Assembly: GCA_016933095.1 (NCBI GenBank)
Contig: JAFGBP010000081.1
Location: 1-6,783 of the forward strand
DNA: 6,783 nucleotides
Source: Candidatus Woesearchaeota archaeon
GTDB lineage: Archaea; Nanobdellota; Nanobdellia; Woesearchaeales; SM23-78
Direction: 5' to 3'
Position numbers and translations under genes: made by a program. Shown here in pieces: positions 4,590 to 6,783 of this stretch (positions within the stretch are counted from its first letter, which is position 1; each line of letters starts with the position of its first letter). The notes below the pieces were generated by a model. The model did no database searches. It saw only the letters and a program-made list of their open reading frames with translations, and was not told the origin of the DNA.

Positions 4590-4928
4590 ATGAAGCAAGC
4601 CATACTTATTAGGAATGACCTGAAGCTCCCGAAAGGGAAGATGGCGGCGCAGGCAGCCCATGCCAGCGTAGAGGCGGTGCTCCGGAGCGACCACGAGAAG
4701 GTGGGCGATTGGAGGCGTGAAGGCATGGCCAAGGTAGTCCTAAAAGTGGATGACGAGAAGAGCCTGTACAAGCATCTTCAGGAGGCCAAGGATTTCGGGA
4801 TGACAACGAGCGCCATCACAGACGCCGGCAAGACCGTCGTCGCCCCAGGGACTGTGACGTGCGGAGCCATAGGCCCTGACCGCGACGAAGAGGTCGACAA
4901 GGTCATCTCAAAGCTGAAACTGATGTAG
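4590..4928 (+). CDS. pth2: Peptidyl-tRNA hydrolase, Pth2 family
   Basis: This enzyme hydrolyses the ester bond of peptidyl-tRNAs released prematurely from ribosomes, recycling tRNA in the cytoplasm. At 112 residues it matches the usual archaeal Pth2 length of about 115. Family signatures are in order: KGKMAAQAAHAS (residues 15-26), ITDAGKT (76-82), APGTVT (85-90), and AIGP (93-96) followed by a C-terminal helix. The conserved lysine, aspartate and threonine of these motifs, implicated in Pth2 catalysis, are present. Translation from 4590 gives the normal N-terminus (MKQAILIRNDLKLPKGK). The gene has a 172-bp gap to lysS and its own upstream signals, including the inverted repeat abutting its start codon. 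Confidence 0.95.
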   Translation: MKQAILIRNDLKLPKGKMAAQAAHASVEAVLRSDHEKVGDWRREGMAKVVLKVDDEKSLYKHLQEAKDFGMTTSAITDAGKTVVAPGTVTCGAIGPDRDEEVDKVISKLKLM

Positions 4929-5067
4929 CAGTACATCGCACATCTTGTTGGAGCGCGCTACGCCCGCCCATTGATAGCATTCTTTGACTGATTCTGGTTC
5001 ACCACGCATTTACCTGTCGATGACGCTAGGCGGCCTTTCTGGACGCATCCCTGGTTTCTGGGCAAAA

Positions 5068-5075
5068 ATTTAAAA
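5068..5075 (+). promoter_or_regulatory. TATA box of lysS
   Basis: ATTTAAAA begins 33 nt upstream of the lysS ATG and is preceded by a purine-rich GGCAAAA that could act as a BRE. The spacing predicts a leaderless or nearly leaderless transcript carrying lysS and the protease gene. Nothing else recognisable was found in 4929-5060. Confidence 0.6.
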
Positions 5076-5100
5076 AGCCCCTTAGGTTTTATTCTTCAGA

Positions 5101-6579
5101 ATGGACAGCGAAGAGCGCATCATGCACGAGCGGATAGAGAAAGGGAAGAGGCTTGCGGAAGCAGGACTTGACCTATACCCCTTCGGGTTTGACAAGAACG
5201 CGTCAAGCGCGGAGATCAAGAAGGTGTATGAGAAGCTGCCTAAGGAAGGCAGGGACAACATGAAGAACGCCGTCAAGGCCGCTGGCAGGATAATGACTGT
5301 GAGGGTCATGGGAAAGGCTGGCTTCTGCACCATCCAGGACGAGGAGGGAAAGCTCCAGCTCTACTTCACGCGGGACAACGTCGGCGAGGAGAAGTACAAG
5401 ATATTCAAGAAGCTTGACATCGGCGATTTCATAGGAGTCGAGGGGAGCGTCTTCCGCACAAAGATGGGCGAGATAACAGTAGATGTCAAGTCTTTCGATA
5501 TGCTCTCAAAGTCTCTTCGCACGCTTCCTGAGAAGTTCCACGGCCTCAAGGACCCTGAGACCAGGCATCGCAAGCGATACCTTGACCTGATAGCCAATCC
5601 TGACGTCAAGAAGACATTTGTCCAGAGGACAAAGGCGATCCGCGAGATCAGGAGTTATTTGAACGAGCAAGGATACTTGGAAGTAGAGGTTCCAGTGCTC
5701 CAGCCCCAGTACGGCGGCGCTGCTGCAAGGCCTTTTATCACAAAGCACAACGCGCTTGACATGAATCTATATCTTAAGATCAGCCCGGAACTCTACCTGA
5801 AGAGGCTTCTCATCGGAGGATTTGAGAAGGTGTATGATATCAGCAAGAATTTCAGGAACGAGGGCATCGACTTCGACCACAACCCTGAGTTCACGATGCT
5901 TGAATGGTACGAGGCTTACGCAGACTACCATAAGATGATGGACATGTGCGAGGAGATGATAAAACGCATAGCCATGAAGGTATTCGGCAAGCAGAAGTTC
6001 ACGTTCAAGGATATGGAGATAGACCTCTCTGGCCAGTGGGAGAGGCTGCCCATGACAGAGGCGCTCAAGAAGATAGTAAATGTGGACGTGGATTCCATGA
6101 GCGACGAGGACCTGCTCAGCTTTGCAAAGCAGCACAAGTTTGACTCTCCTGAGAGGACAAGAGGGCACCTGATCAACTTCCTCTTCGAGGCGCTAGTCGA
6201 GGACAACCTCGTCCAGCCAATATTCATCACTGATTATCCTGTGGAGGTATCACCCCTGACAAAGAGGCACCGTTCAAAGCCTGGTTTTGTCGAGAGGGCA
6301 GAGCTCTTCATAGCCAAGTCAGAGTTCGCGAACATGTACTCTGAGCTGAACGATCCTCTGGAGCAGAGGAAGAGGCTTGAAGAGCAGGAGAAGCAGCGCG
6401 CTCACGACGAGGAGAACAATTATCCGATGGATGAGGACTTCTGCGAGGCGCTGGAGTACGGAATGCCTCCAGCTGGCGGGATAGGCGTCGGAATCGATAG
6501 GCTTATAATGTTGCTTTCAGAGAACCCTAGCATAAGGGAAGTGATACTGTTCCCGACTTTGAGGAGTGAGAACAAATGA
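5101..6579 (+). CDS. lysS: Lysyl-tRNA synthetase, class II
   Basis: It activates lysine with ATP and charges tRNA-Lys in the cytoplasm. The 492-residue length fits class II enzymes (E. coli LysS is 505). An N-terminal OB-fold anticodon-binding domain spans about residues 58-135 (AAGRIMTVRVMGKAGFCTIQ, GDFIGVEGSVFRTKMGEITV), followed by the catalytic core. Motif 1 lies around 180-200 (VEVPVLQP), then the lysine-site element SPELYLKRL (228-236). Motif 2 is FRNEGIDFDHNPEFTMLEW (251-269), FANMYSELND (409-418) follows, and motif 3 is GGIGVGIDRL (459-468). All key blocks are intact. The gene has its own TATA box and no leader, and its TGA overlaps the next ATG, so the two genes form an operon. Many archaea use an unrelated class I enzyme instead; the class II form is informative about lineage or past transfer. 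Confidence 0.97.
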   Translation: MDSEERIMHERIEKGKRLAEAGLDLYPFGFDKNASSAEIKKVYEKLPKEGRDNMKNAVKAAGRIMTVRVMGKAGFCTIQDEEGKLQLYFTRDNVGEEKYKIFKKLDIGDFIGVEGSVFRTKMGEITVDVKSFDMLSKSLRTLPEKFHGLKDPETRHRKRYLDLIANPDVKKTFVQRTKAIREIRSYLNEQGYLEVEVPVLQPQYGGAAARPFITKHNALDMNLYLKISPELYLKRLLIGGFEKVYDISKNFRNEGIDFDHNPEFTMLEWYEAYADYHKMMDMCEEMIKRIAMKVFGKQKFTFKDMEIDLSGQWERLPMTEALKKIVNVDVDSMSDEDLLSFAKQHKFDSPERTRGHLINFLFEALVEDNLVQPIFITDYPVEVSPLTKRHRSKPGFVERAELFIAKSEFANMYSELNDPLEQRKRLEEQEKQRAHDEENNYPMDEDFCEALEYGMPPAGGIGVGIDRLIMLLSENPSIREVILFPTLRSENK

Positions 6580-6783
6580 ACTCAGAAGATTGTGACCGGC
6601 TTAAGGGAAGGATAATCATAGGCTTGACAGAGAAGATAGTAGTCAAGGGTGAGAAAGAGGACCGTGAACTGATCGCAAGAATCGACAGCGGCGCTACAAA
6701 GAGCAGCATCGACCTGACGCTCGCATCCAAGATCGGGCTTGGCCCGGTCGTCGACTCGAAGCTTGTGAAGAGCGCGCACGGCG
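6576..6783 (+). CDS. RimK-associated retropepsin-like aspartic protease, N-terminal part (partial)
   Basis: The ATG overlaps the lysS stop (ATGA), preceded by a good ribosome-binding site, GAGGAGTGA (6561-6569). The frame runs 69 codons to the window edge. The N-terminal pattern IIIGLTEKIVVKG, then ARIDSGATKSSID (residues 34-46) and VKSAHG near the edge, matches the small family of retropepsin-like proteins often annotated as ATP-dependent zinc protease and linked to RimK/ATP-grasp ligases. The D-S-G-A motif carries the catalytic aspartate (37), with active enzymes forming a homodimer. The substrate in archaea is unknown to me. The overlap implies translational coupling with lysS. The rest of the domain lies beyond the window. 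Confidence 0.85.
   Translation, partial: MNSEDCDRLKGRIIIGLTEKIVVKGEKEDRELIARIDSGATKSSIDLTLASKIGLGPVVDSKLVKSAHG

Noticed and set aside
4523..4806. Minus-strand frames opposite pth2 (4523-4771, 4609-4806)
   Set aside because: Antisense shadows of a well-conserved pth2 gene, rich in Ser/Arg/Pro and without their own signals.
4929..5066. Small RNA or tRNA between pth2 and lysS
   Set aside because: No cloverleaf, no paired arms of note and no guide-RNA boxes at proper spacing. Only the lysS promoter is supported.
5767..6230. Minus-strand and alternate frames within lysS (5767-6168, 5925-6230, 5946-6143)
   Set aside because: They lie entirely inside the conserved catalytic domain coding sequence and show no family features.

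Overview
The window reads as archaeal DNA. TATA-like boxes (ATTTAAAT, TTTATA) sit about 31-33 nt upstream of several start codons, as expected for leaderless archaeal transcripts. The peptidyl-tRNA hydrolase is the Pth2 type, the tRNA-Leu gene has an apparent intron next to the anticodon and no encoded CCA, and the surface protein is rich in N-glycosylation sequons. The class II lysyl-tRNA synthetase, the small orphan proteins and the repeat-bearing secreted protein make a DPANN-type archaeon my best guess; that placement is inference and no lineage marker settles it.

Layout. Positions 1-974 (minus strand) hold the N-terminal 324 codons of a secreted, sequon-rich surface protein that runs off the left edge. 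Its promoter and a tRNA promoter lie between 975 and 1140. Positions 1141-1543 are the most unusual part: a tRNA-Leu(UAA) gene (precursor 1211-1365) that is duplicated at its 5' end, interrupted in the anticodon loop, expanded in the variable arm, and followed by three and a half tandem units that each begin with a copy of the tRNA 3' end. Nearly every added segment is a tight hairpin. A further GC-rich inverted-repeat structure fills 1571-1690. Then come two unrecognised plus-strand genes (1779-2450, 2579-3583), a small leaderless orphan gene (3672-4022), and a convergent minus-strand gene for a charged helical protein (4057-4497).

The right half is conserved housekeeping: pth2 (4590-4928), separated from its minus-strand neighbour by a shared palindromic TATA box and a 13-bp perfect inverted repeat, then lysS (5101-6579), whose stop overlaps the start of a RimK-associated retropepsin-like protease gene that runs off the right edge (6576-6783).

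The tRNA, pth2 and lysS are all translation functions (a leucine tRNA, peptidyl-tRNA recycling, lysine charging), but only lysS and the protease gene are arranged as an operon. The candidate novelty is the hairpin-expanded tRNA-Leu locus, where stem sequences change but pairing is kept between units, implying selection on structure or a repeated palindrome-generating process.
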